Assembly (NCBI GenBank): GCA_009829735.1
Contig: CM020619.1
Span: 27,244,063 to 27,308,062, forward strand
Direction: 5' to 3'
DNA length: 64,000 nt
DNA from: Pyropia yezoensis
Lineage: Eukaryota; Rhodophyta; Bangiophyceae; Bangiales; Bangiaceae
Position numbers and translations under genes: made by a program. Shown piece by piece: positions 43,601-54,232 of the stretch (positions are counted from its first letter, which is position 1; each line of letters opens with the position of its first letter). The notes under the pieces were generated by a model that saw only the letters and a list, made by a program, of their open reading frames with translations, searched no databases and had not been told where the DNA came from.

Positions 43601-46600
43601 GCATCGTGTCGTTCGCCAAACAACACCTCGGTCAAGTACTCTTGGCTCAAACGGAGAAAGACGACCCGGCGGCGGCGAAGGACGAGCAAACAAAACCGTC
43701 ACTCGACGACATCGACCTTCAAGATGCGCCCGAGTACTTGCATGCGCATATCAAGACAATGCTAGCCACACAAGGAAAGATGTGGAACGGGACTCTCGGA
43801 GTCATACACGCCAATAAGCATGCCATCGTGAACCCACCAGGGGTCGCCCCCATACGAGCTCAACCGTACCGAACCGGCGCGTTCAAACGGGCGAACATCG
43901 TCGACCAGATCAACAAGATGTTGAAGCTCAAGGTTATAAAACCTAGCCACGGTGACTGGGCCAGTCCCGTCGTCATTGTCCCGCAGAAAAATGGGAAGGC
44001 CCGATTCTGTGTCGACTATCGACGATTGAACAGCGGCACCAAGAAGGATGCGTACCCACTTCCTCGTATGGATGACTGCCTTGACTCCCTCGGAGACGCC
44101 AAGGTCTTCACGTCTCTCGACTGCACTGCCGGGTATTGGCAAGTACCCCTGCGAAAGGAGGACCAAGAACAGACGGCCTTCACGACGCACTGCGGCATCT
44201 TCGACTGGACAACAATGCCATTCGGCCTGACCAACGCGCCGGCAACTTTCCAACGTGCCCTGGATATTATCCTGTCCGGACTCAAGTGGCAAGCGTGCCT
44301 AGTCTACTTAGACGACGTGATAATATTTTCGGCAACCGCCAAACAACACATCCGTGATGTAGACACCGTCCTGACCCGACTTAGGGAAGCGGGCTTTACT
44401 CTCAATCTGGAAAAGTGCAAGTGGTTCTCCAACGAGGTGGAGTACCTCGGCCACAGCGTAACACCTGGCAAACTCCACGTTCTAAACAAGAACACGGAAG
44501 CGCTGCGTCACGCAAAATTTCCCAAGGCCAGGACCCAACTCAAGAGTTTCCTCGGCTTGTGCAGCGTCTACCGACGATTTGTAGTCGACTTCACTAAGAG
44601 AGCACGACCGCTCAACGCGCTGACAAAGAAGGAAGTCCCACCGGACTTGGCACCACCCTCAGCTGAGGCGCAGGCCTCCTTCGAAGACCTCCGTGACGCC
44701 CTGGTGCACTCTCCCATCTTAGCCTTACTAAATGCCGGACGTCAACTGACACTGGATGTCGATGCAAGTGCGTATCAGCTTGAGTGCACGCTGCTGCAAT
44801 CAGACGCTGACGGCAACCTACAGCCCGTTGGTTATTGGAGTCGAGCACTCAACACAGCAGAGATCAACTTCTTTACAACGAAGAGAGCATGCCTAGGCAT
44901 CGTGTGGGCTGTCTTCAAATTAAGGCACTTCCTCGAAGGTCAACGCGTTGTGATCCGCTCGGACCACCAGAGCCTTAGCTGAATATACAGCACTGCCGAC
45001 TCAAGCGGGCGACTAATGCGATGGCGTATGCGCCTAGCAGATTTTGACTTCGAACTCAAGTACAAGCCTGGTGCCAGCCACCACTTGCCCGATTTTCTGT
45101 CCAGAGCGGACAACAACGCGGTTACTGAACCTATGAACGATGCCATTCCATGCCTGGCGGTTGCCAAGACGGCACACGACGTTCAACGGATGATTTCTGC
45201 AAGTCAATCATGGACAGCAACGCCCAAGGAGGTCACAAGTCGTTCACCATTGACGACGACAACGCGCTGCGTTGCAAGACACCCTCTGGAGACCAACTGG
45301 TCATTCCCAAGACGCAACAAGAAAACATTTTGAAGCTTCAATACATGGCGACCACCGCCGCCCACCCGGGCATGAACAAGATGTACTTCACCATGAGAAG
45401 AAAGTTCTACTGGCCGTCCATGATATCTGATATCCACAGCACTATCACCAACTGCACCACTTGTGCACAAAACCGGTTGGCGCTGCGCAAGCATACGACA
45501 CCACTCACCCGGTTCCCAGCTTCGGAACCATTGACCGAGTTCTCTAATTGACATCCTTGGCCCGTTGCCTGCGAGTAAGAGCGGGAACCGCTTTATCTTG
45601 GTCATTACCGACCGGTTCGCCATGCTCACCAAGTGCATAGCACTGAAGACCATCAGGGCCATCTCGGTTTCATCCGCCGTTATCGAACACTGGATAGCGT
45701 GCTATGGACCCCCGGACAATATCTTTATCCGATCAAGGTCCACAGTTCATGTCGAACTTCTTCATCGCTGTGATGAAGGAACTCGGTGTTAAGACGGTGC
45801 GCACCACCGCCTATCACCCGCAGACCAATGGTCAAGTGGAAAGGTACAATCGGACGATTACAACCTAACTTCGACACTACGTGACGCAGGACCCCAAGCG
45901 CTGGGAAGAACTTCTACCCGTCCTCACCATGGCTTACAACAGCCGACCACATCGGTCCACAGGATTGGCACCATTCGAACTGGTCACACCGCGTCGCGTG
46001 CTGAACTTGCCAGTCCGCAGCTTGCCACCGGGCACACCCCTCACCCCGCGCGGCACGCTGAGTGACGGCTCCCCACTCGCAAAGAAGCGAGAGTTCATGG
46101 CTCGACTGAGACTGCAGATACCTGCCTCATCAAACCGCATACAAAAACGCTACAACGTCACAAGCGTAATTTCGATGCCCACATTGAGGATCGCAACCGA
46201 ATGATCAAGATCGGTGACTATGTCTATACGACAAACCACCAACGAGCTGATAAGCTGCAGAGAAAGGCCATTGGGCCGTTCATCGTCGTCGACGCCGACG
46301 AGTCAACGTTCGTCATCGACGTCGATGGAATTGAGAAGCGCATCAACAGCGAATACGCCACTGCGGCACCACGCCCGGACGACGCGGAAGAGTCCGCACC
46401 GCACCCACTGCTCGATGGGTTTGACAAACCACGACCCGAGCCTACTGTACACGAGAAGTACGTACTCGACAAGCTCGTGTCTCATCGTATGACCAGTGAT
46501 TCTTACGAATTCAAGGTGCGATGGTATGAGTGTACCCCCAAGGATGACACGTGGGAACTGGTTGAGAGCCTGCCACGTAGCTTAGTCATTCGACATTTGA

Positions 46601-47799
46601 GGTCCAAGAAGGTAGAAATACCTGGGTACACGTGGCGAAAGCCACGCAAGCCGACCGCCAAGGTCGCCTTGGCAACTGGACTTGCCGCGCTCATTTGCGC
46701 TAGCGCCACTATTTGGCAGCCCAACATCCTCGCGGTCTGCGTCGACCCATGGGGGGTGGTACAGGCTAGTGTCCAATGGGACAACGCCGACCGCTCTGTT
46801 CATGAGAAACTTCTTGTGTACTACATGAAGTCGACATTTCCTTCGGCATGTCAGAAATTTACCTTCCCCACATGGGGACCACTCGGAGAATTTCTGGAAA
46901 TCACACGGCACTACTGCCGTCTGAGATACCAACCCGAGAAGCACGTCACTCTCCACGAGCAACCCCACTCACAAGGCATCTGCCTGAGGATACCTCCCAC
47001 CCACACTCTCGAGCAGGTGGTCGCAGAGATACAAACCAGTCCAAAGGACACACTCCTGGTCACCCCACGTTGGGAACACGCCACGTGGTTCGCAAGAGCC
47101 AAGGGGCTCTGTCCAGAGTACTAAATACTCATGCCGCTGCTTAAGTCTAACGCAATGACAACGAAATGGGCAAAGACTGCTTTCCTGCTCCAGTGCAAAC
47201 GCACAAGACTCAAGCACAAGCAAGATTGACGGGCAAGCCAAGTGGCCCTTGCCTCAACGCACCGCCATCTGGGCTGAGCATGATGAATATGGTTGCTCAA
47301 ATTCTCGCATCAGTCAATACTGACGTTGTTGCCTACTTGGCTTTACGTTCAACTTGTAACCTGAATATCCCATGTTCAAACTCGTCGACCCCACCGTCTT
47401 CATCGTCGACCGGACTACCGTCCTCACCGTGACGTCGGTGCACAAGAGATACCAAGCTCGGCGTCTTCTTCGCGGTCTCCGCCGTCGCCACATCTTTCGC
47501 CGAACGACCTCTCTGACGGTCGCGGACAAGGTCGTTTGACCATCAAGGTCCACGAAGCACGCTTACACTGGCGACGTGATGAGAGTATCGTCTTGGTCTA
47601 CCGACCATCGACCATGTTGGTCAAACGTGGGCTTCGATCGTGACCCATTACTTGCCGAGCGGCTTTCACGCACTCATCAGAGCTTCGGCCACACCACCGG
47701 CCGCCACCGGAACAACCTTGCCCACCACACCCGCAAGGGCCTTGGGCATCCGCCCACACCGACCTTTCCTGATGCCCTCTGTGCCGGCTTGGCCGCCCG

Positions 47800-48385
47800 T
47801 CAACGCGCAACGAAGCCTACGACTGATAAAATGCCAACGGGCGACGCGTGAGGACGCGGCCGACTGGCCGGCAACCTCGCGCCCACCTTGGCAGCCCTTG
47901 CCCCGTGGTCGCCTTTGCCGCTTCGCCGCTCAACTTGGCCGCCCTTGGCGCTTGGCCGCCCTTGAACCCCGCCGCACGTACATTACTTGGCCACCCTTAC
48001 CGCATTGGCTGCCCGTCACCGTGCAACGTCACCTATGGCTGGATGATGCCAACAGGCGATGCGTAAAAACGTGGCCAACTGGCCGTCAACCTTGAGCCTC
48101 CCCGACCGTAGCACAACGGCGCTTCCCGCACGCAAGCAACAGCTCAAGGTGCCGACTGGCAAACGCGTCGGACCATGGCCGACAGGTCAGCGACCACACG
48201 CCCTTGCACCCGCGCGTCGAGCCGACGCACGGGAGGGCCAGCCGGCTATGACCCGAGCACCACGCGGTCCTCCGCCGAGTCAACACGGGCCGACCACGCG
48301 GCCTGCACGTATCGAACGGCCCAACACGCGGACAGGTGAACACGAGAACGATGGCCAACTGGCCAGCGACCACACCTTCCCGCCC
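47800..48385 (+). repeat. Degenerate direct repeats in the 3' non-coding part of family D
   Basis: The stretch around GATAAAATGCCAACGGGCGA and the following GGCCGACTGGCC (about 47,807-47,872) recurs about 212 bp later (about 48,019-48,084). Related pieces with TGGCCAACTGGCC or GCGACCACAC occur near 48,175-48,200 and 48,350-48,372. The recurring core TGGCCAACTGGCC is itself nearly symmetric. Confidence 0.55.
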
Positions 48386-48684
48386 GTCAGGGTATCACCG
48401 GGAGGCCAAATGACCGCGGCTCAACAACCTGGTCCTTGACCACGTAAAGCACTGCACTTTGTAACGTGGCACGCCGCTCCGCGACCAGCGCGAGGCAAGC
48501 AGTGGGCCATTCCGCGGCCACACTGGACCGAAGCTTCTGGAAGCACCAACCGGTGCTGGCGCGACCCCGGCACGCTTGCTGGAGGCCGCGCGCGGAGCTT
48601 CCCCGCCCACACAGGGCACACCTGGCAGCAAGCTTGCACCCGACCGGATCTCGCCGCGACGGCTCGAAGCTTGCAACGGGGGTA

Positions 48685-49090
48685 TGTAGCATGTCCGCCC
48701 TTTGTACCGAATTCCGGTATTGTCTGGCTAGTAGCCCCCCTGACTAGTGGCCCCAACCTTGTCGGAATGGGACCACTTGTGGCTCGCCCTTTGGGGGACT
48801 GCTTTTGTTTTGTATTGTTTATCTGTCCTTGTCTTGGAGGGATCTTTTATGTTGATTGCCATGCTCGTAGCGATTGGCCGTCCGGCCTCCGCTCGGTCAC
48901 TCGACCAGCGTTTCATTTCGCCCTTATCTGCGACGTGGGGGCTCGCCGCCGCCGTTCGGCCGGCTTGCTCCCCATCGAACGTCTGAGAGCTAAAGGATTG
49001 TCTTCTTTGCCTTTACAATAATAGCTGTCTCTTTGCTTTCAGGGCGTCCGCCGGTCACATATCCTCTTATTGGTCAACACGTTTTCCACA
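48685..49090 (+). repeat. 3' LTR of family D (406 bp)
   Basis: It starts TGTAGCATGTCC and ends TTTTCCACA. It has the same length as the 5' copy, with roughly 20 differences by eye. Confidence 0.92.
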
Positions 49091-49314
49091 GCTTTCATGG
49101 TCTGTTCACTCCGCGCCAGCGGGCGCCCCGAGTCGGGATGGACAGGGTGAGGGCAGAATTAGGGAAGGTTCATCGGGCGACAAAGACGGGGGGGCTGACC
49201 AGAATAAGGAGGAAGGCACGAGAGGCCCGGAAAGTACATAATTTATATGACTACATATTGTATCTCCGTTCAGAATATTGCATCCAGTCAGGTCCCCGTC
49301 CACCGCCGCGGCCA

Positions 49315-50850
49315 TCACCCGCCCCCCCTGACCGCTCCTTCTACCCCCCACGCGTAGCGGCCGCCCCGCTGCCCAGGTAGCGGGCCCCCCCACAGCAGCA
49401 GCAGCCGCCCCCCCACCGGGAGGAGCCGCCCCCCTGCACAGGTAGCAGACCCCCCCCCCGCCTGTCGTAGCCGCACCCCCAGCAGCTGCGGCCGCCCGAG
49501 CGCCGGCGTCAGCAGCCCCCCCGCCCCCAGCAGCCGCTCTCCGCCCCCCCCAAGGTAGCGGCCGCGCCCCAACAGGACGCAGCCCCCGCCTCGACAGCAG
49601 CCGTCCCCCCACCGGCAGCAGCAGCCACCCCGCCTAGCAGCCACCTCCACGCCAAAAGCAGCCCCCCTCCCGCCCCCCCCCTCGAAAGCAGCCGCACACC
49701 CACCGTTACCAACCGCCTCCACAGCTCATACCAGCCCGCCCCCTGCGGCAGCAGCCAGCCCCCCGACCCGGTTGCAGAAGCCCCCCCACCGGTAGCAGCC
49801 GCCCCCCTACTGGCAGCAGCCGCCCCTCCGCTCCCCCACCGGTACCAGCTGCCCCCTCACCCCTCAACCGGTAGCGGCCGACACCCCCCCGGTACCAGGC
49901 CCCACCTCGCAGCTGCAGCTCGTCCCGCCCCGCCAGTAGCGGCCGCCGCCCAGCCCCCCGACGGCAGCAGCAGCCCCCCCACCTGTAGCAGCCGCGTGCC
50001 GAGCCGGCAGCAGCTTACCTCCCGCAGCAGCAGCACTGTCCCCGCCCCGGTGGCAGCCGCCCCCCCACCGCTCGCAGCACCTGCCTGCCCGCCCCGGTAG
50101 AAGGAGACTCCACGCCGGTAGCAGCGGCACCCCCAGCAGGTAGCAGCCCCCCCCCCCACCGTCAGCAGTCGCCCGCCTGCCGCAGTAGCAGCCACCCCGC
50201 CAACTGCAGCAGCTGCCAAGCCGGCTCCCCACCGGTAGCAGTCGCCCACCCAATGCCAACAGCAGCCCCCGCACAGGCACCTGCTGCCCCCCCGCCGCCC
50301 CGACGGTCGCCCCCGTGCCGGCAGCCGCCGCCCCCTCGCGACAGCTGCCGCCTCATGCCCTGTAGCAGCCGCGCTCCCTTGGTAGCAGCCGCACCCCCAG
50401 CACCAGCAGCCCGCCCCACCATCCTTAGCAGCCTTTCCTCCCCCCCGCCGGTAGCTGCCGCCCACCCTCCTTGTATGCAGACGCCGCCCCATCCAGGCAG
50501 CCGCGCGCCCAGCAGGTAGCAGCCTGCACCCACACAGCAGCAGCCGGCCCACCGCGCCGGTAGCAGCCGCTGCCCCACCCAGGTAGCAGCAGCCGCCCCG
50601 CCCCCCCACCAGCGGACGCCTCCCCCCCTGCCGGCCGCATACCAGCGGCCCCCCCCCCGCCGGCAGCAGCCGGCCCCCCGCCGGTAGCAGCCGCCCCCTT
50701 ACCTGTAGCAGCCGGCCCCCCGCCCCGGTCACAACCGCTCCCCCGCTCCGCCACAGGCAGCAGCCGCCCACACGCCGATAGCAGCGCCCCCCCAGGCATC
50801 AGCTGCACCCCCGCCAGCATCAGCCGCCTCCCCATCGTTAGCAGCCGCAC
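49315..50850. repeat. GC-rich minisatellite, about 21-bp unit, about 1.5 kb
   Basis: Units of the form GTAGCAGCCGCCCCCCCACCG repeat with many changes and some length variation. On the minus strand they read as a seven-residue repeat like GRLLPVG in several frames; I take those frames as a result of the repeat and not as a gene. The array begins about 225 bp after the family D element. Confidence 0.8.
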
Positions 50851-52642
50851 CAGCAGCCCCTCCAGTGTGCGTTGGACACATACTCGCCGCCACCTTGCTT
50901 CCCCCACCCCTCCCCTGCACTTCCCCTCCTCCGGGGCACATCGGGCATACACCGGTGGTGCTCGCCGTCCCCAAAGAGACAGCTACTGGGAGCGACCCCA
51001 GGGGAGCGCCGGTCGCGCGGCAGCCAAGAGGGTGCGCGAAGGTGGGTGCGCAGGGGAACTGGAGAGATGCCGCCGCGGCGAGCGCGGCTGCCTGCTGGGC
51101 AGGGAGGGGGGGTGGGACGGGGTCGAGGGTACTGAGGTAAGCAGGAGGGGATCCTTTCGATCATTCAGACGATCGCTTCGATGTACTGTGGTAACTGCCA
51201 CACCAACAATCGTCACAAATCAAGTTACCAACGGCAGGGAACGGAAACTGCCCATCGATGAAATTGGGTCTCGCGCCACGTAGCCGAATATGTCACCCAA
51301 CATGTGATGTTCTTATCGCAAACGTTAAGGGCACAGCCACCAATGTCGACTATCCCTCTCAAACGGTTCATCTTTAGAGCGCCACGAGTGCTTTCGTGTA
51401 CGCCCCTGAGTGGTTGGACTATAACGTGGACTATCGTCGGACCGGCTAGGCTTGGGAATCACGCCCCCAACACCGGAGCGTGACATGCAATCACGCCCGA
51501 TCACGTCCGATCACGTTGTAATCACGACCTTTTGTCTGCGTGTCTCGTACAAGGTAGCCCACCAACTTATTTTCTTAAGATTGTCCCAGGTAGCTTTGCA
51601 CAGTCAATGCCGTACCTAAGCAAGAACACTCGCATCCTCACCCGACTCTGACTGATGCCCTCAGCCCCACCTCTGCCAATATCCTTCTCTCTTCGTCGTA
51701 GGTCATCAGGAAGGCAAACCACAACGCAGGTCGTAAGCTTTAGCGGGCGGCTGGGGCCCGCTGTGGATTATGCCAGCTCATGAAGTCCCTCCCGGAGGAG
51801 ATGCAGCCGTCCATACATGGGGTGACGGCATCCAAAGCTGTTGGAGCCAGTAGTTGTATTGGCATCAGCAGAAACGGGGCTTGAGGAGTGGGGGCTGTGC
51901 ACGCCGCGGAAAGGCGGGACTTCCCAAGCTCTTACCGGTGCCATAGCGACCGCAAGGCCGACACAAAGAAACCAAGACACTCACCCCCGCCGCTGGGATT
52001 CTCCGCTTCTCTCTGACGCTCAACGAGCTGCATGCGCAGCCATTGATTGGCGGGGAGGGTAGAAGCAATGGCGCCAACCCGCGTACGGATGTGGGGGTAG
52101 CCTCGTTCTCTGCTCTCTCCCCACGCGGCACCACCAGTATAGCACTCCCCCACTGCGCACCTGAGACTCTCAACCTCTTCTCCCCCCCTTCCCCTGCTTC
52201 CGCGCTAGGAAGACCTGTGCTAGCGCCACGTAAGGTACCGGAGTGGCCGTCGTGGCCGTCCTTGTGAGAGAAGTCGAGGGGGCAGCCAAGACGGCCAGCG
52301 GAGGAATGCCAGCGGAAAGGTCGAGGACGGAAAAAGAGGGGGCCAAGACGTGGCCCATAATCCATTCTCTTCTTGTGTGTGCTGATGGTGGCGGCATCAG
52401 TGTTGGCGGCAGCGGCGTTTGCGGCGCCACCTTTGCTGACGCCGCCGCCCTCCGCTTCGCGACCGCCGCGGCCGCTGGGAAGACCCCCGAGGCTGGCGGC
52501 AGCGGGGGCCACTCATTGGTCTCTCCGCGCAGGCCAAACGCCTATGCGCGATGCTTGACATGGGAACCAGTGCCCTCATCAACGGGGCGTCGTGTGACTG
52601 TGGACTTCGTCATGCACATCATCCCGCTGCGCTTGTCTCCCC
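50851..52642. other. No recognised gene
   Basis: Mixed composition. A cluster of ATCACG words lies at 51,457-51,530. A minus frame at about 51,865-52,512 has no domain and overlaps plus frames of similar length. Confidence 0.5.
51457..51530 (+). repeat. Cluster of ATCACG words
   Basis: ATCACG occurs five times within 74 bp, the last four in the sequence ATCACGCCCG, ATCACGTCCG, ATCACGTTGTA, ATCACGACC. It may be a short decaying tandem repeat or a set of binding sites. Confidence 0.5.
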
Positions 52643-54232
52643 TGTGGCAGACCTGGCCCCACGCAGGGGGGCAGAGCGCGCCATACTGGGACGTGGGACA
52701 ACTGGTCTGACCCGTTCCTCCCTTTGCATTTGATCCCGAATTTGCCTAAGTCAGGGATACTTTGCTTGATAGTAAATACAACATGGATTTGAGGGTTTTT
52801 TGCATTTTACCGTCTTGAACTTTCGTGTGGCCCGATGGGCAGGTGCTGGGGTTGGAGATTTTGAGTGGCGAGATTTTGAGAAGACCCTGGGGGGGTGAGA
52901 GGAGGGACAGCGGGGCTTGGCCTCGCTTCCCGGTCCCGACCTAGAAACTGTTGGCCCACACACCATCTTCTTGTTTCGCTGTAGGGGGATTGCCCCACAA
53001 CAGAGATGAAGTCGACGTGACCTATGGTGTGGTTGAGAGCATGTCGGTGCCCGTGCTTCTGAAAACCCCGTATTTGGTGACTCAGGTGCCTTCGATTTTC
53101 GGCCCTGAGTTCTGTGTTAAGTTGATGAATGGGGAAACTTTCCCGATCCTTGGTACGGGGAAGTCTGGAGCTCCTGTAACAGTGTCACAGTCAAAGCCTG
53201 TTTGATCTGTTGGAGAAGGGTCTACTGCTCCCTTGCGTCCGGCCCGTAAGGTCACGTTGCCTCCCAACTCGGTGGCACACGTTGACGTGGTAACTGATTA
53301 CACGGGGATCGGGTTTGTGCAGCCTAACGCTCGTCTTGCTGGTAAGCACCAAGCGCATGTTGCCCTTGGTACAATGGAATCCAAAGCCGGAGTCCCGTAG
53401 AGGATCCAGGTTATGGACCTGAGGTCTTCACTCAAGTATTTCAAGTCGGGAGCCAAGTTCGGCTATATCGACAAGTACCAGGGTTCGGTGAAAGCGGTCA
53501 CCCTCACTTCGGGAGTGACGGGCGGAAAGAAGCCCGCTGAGGAGAAGGACAAAGCCAAGTCGGCAGCTCCTCCTCGACCCCATGTGGATATGGAGAATGT
53601 TCCGCCCAAGTTGCGGGCTCAAGTTGAACGCCTCTTGGACCAATATCAGAAGTTGTGGGATGGCCAATTGGGACTTATGAAAGCCACAGAGCACCGGATT
53701 GAGGTGAAGCCCGGTGTGGCCCCTATACGCTGACAAACGTATAGGGGAGGGTCCCGTTCAAGGCCTCTCGTCAAGGAGCAAGTGGCTCGCAGGGAGGCCC
53801 TAGACGTGATTGAGGCCACCAACTCCGAGTGGGCCAGCCCAGTCGTGATCGTCCCCAAACCGGATGGGACACCACGGTTCTGTATTGACTAACGTCAGCT
53901 GAACGAGAGCTCGGTGAAGGATAGATATACTCTTCCTAAGTTGGATGACGGTCTGGACTCACTGCGGGAGGCAACCGTGTTCTCCACCCTAGACTGCAAC
54001 GCGGGGTACTGGCGAATTCCCATTGCCCCGGAGAACAGGCACAAATCTACCTTCACCTGTCACTGTGTTACCTACCAGTGCAAGCGGTTGCCGGCCGTTC
54101 AACGCGCCGGCAACTTCCCAGCGCGCCATGGACATGATTCTGGCCGGAATACGGTGGCAGATCTGTCTTGTGTACCTTTACTATGTCATCGTGATCTCCC
54201 GAACTCCGGAAAAGCACATTGACCATCTTGTA
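52643..54232 (+). mobile_element. Family A fragment: partial 5' LTR and pol piece
   Basis: An LTR of family A begins TGTGGCAGACC at 52,643 and matches the other copies to about 53,008. There, about 110 bp before its expected end, it passes directly into pol sequence. That sequence holds a protease/linker region and reverse transcriptase motifs on plus (SEWASPVVIVPKPDG, then the LDCNAGYWR segment and the active-site region), up to about 54.2 kb. RNase H and integrase are missing. The piece is old and broken several times. It abuts the end of the family B antisense frame at about 54,232, so this is a fusion of two element remnants. Confidence 0.7.

Larger units (their letters stand above)
40197..49090 (+). 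mobile_element. Ty3/gypsy chromovirus, family D, near full length
   Basis: The element of 8,894 bp has two LTRs of exactly 406 bp. Flanks GCTTA (40,192-40,196) and GCTTT (49,091-49,095) look like a target duplication with one later change. Next to the 5' LTR is a candidate primer-binding site starting TGGAGCAGCAGGGG; before the 3' LTR is the purine-rich AACGGGGG. Parts in order are gag (about 41.1-42.8 kb) with a degenerate zinc knuckle, protease (LDTGAG, near 43.0 kb), reverse transcriptase (YLDDVIIF, about 43.9-44.3 kb), RNase H (about 44.7-45.0 kb), integrase (about 45.3-46.1 kb) and a chromodomain (near 46.5 kb). An unusual extension follows to about 47.1 kb and then some 1.5 kb of non-coding 3' sequence. 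The LTRs are about 95% alike by eye, so it is older than family C. It carries several (about five or six) breaks. Confidence 0.92.

Noticed and set aside
46620-47124. Envelope-like gene in family D
   Set aside because: There is a single short hydrophobic segment, no signal peptide or glycoprotein features, and it is in frame with the chromodomain.
49315-50850. CRISPR-like array
   Set aside because: Units are contiguous and degenerate, without unique spacers, in a eukaryotic context; it is a minisatellite.
51865-52512. A 215-codon minus frame as a gene
   Set aside because: No domain, and plus frames of similar length overlap it.
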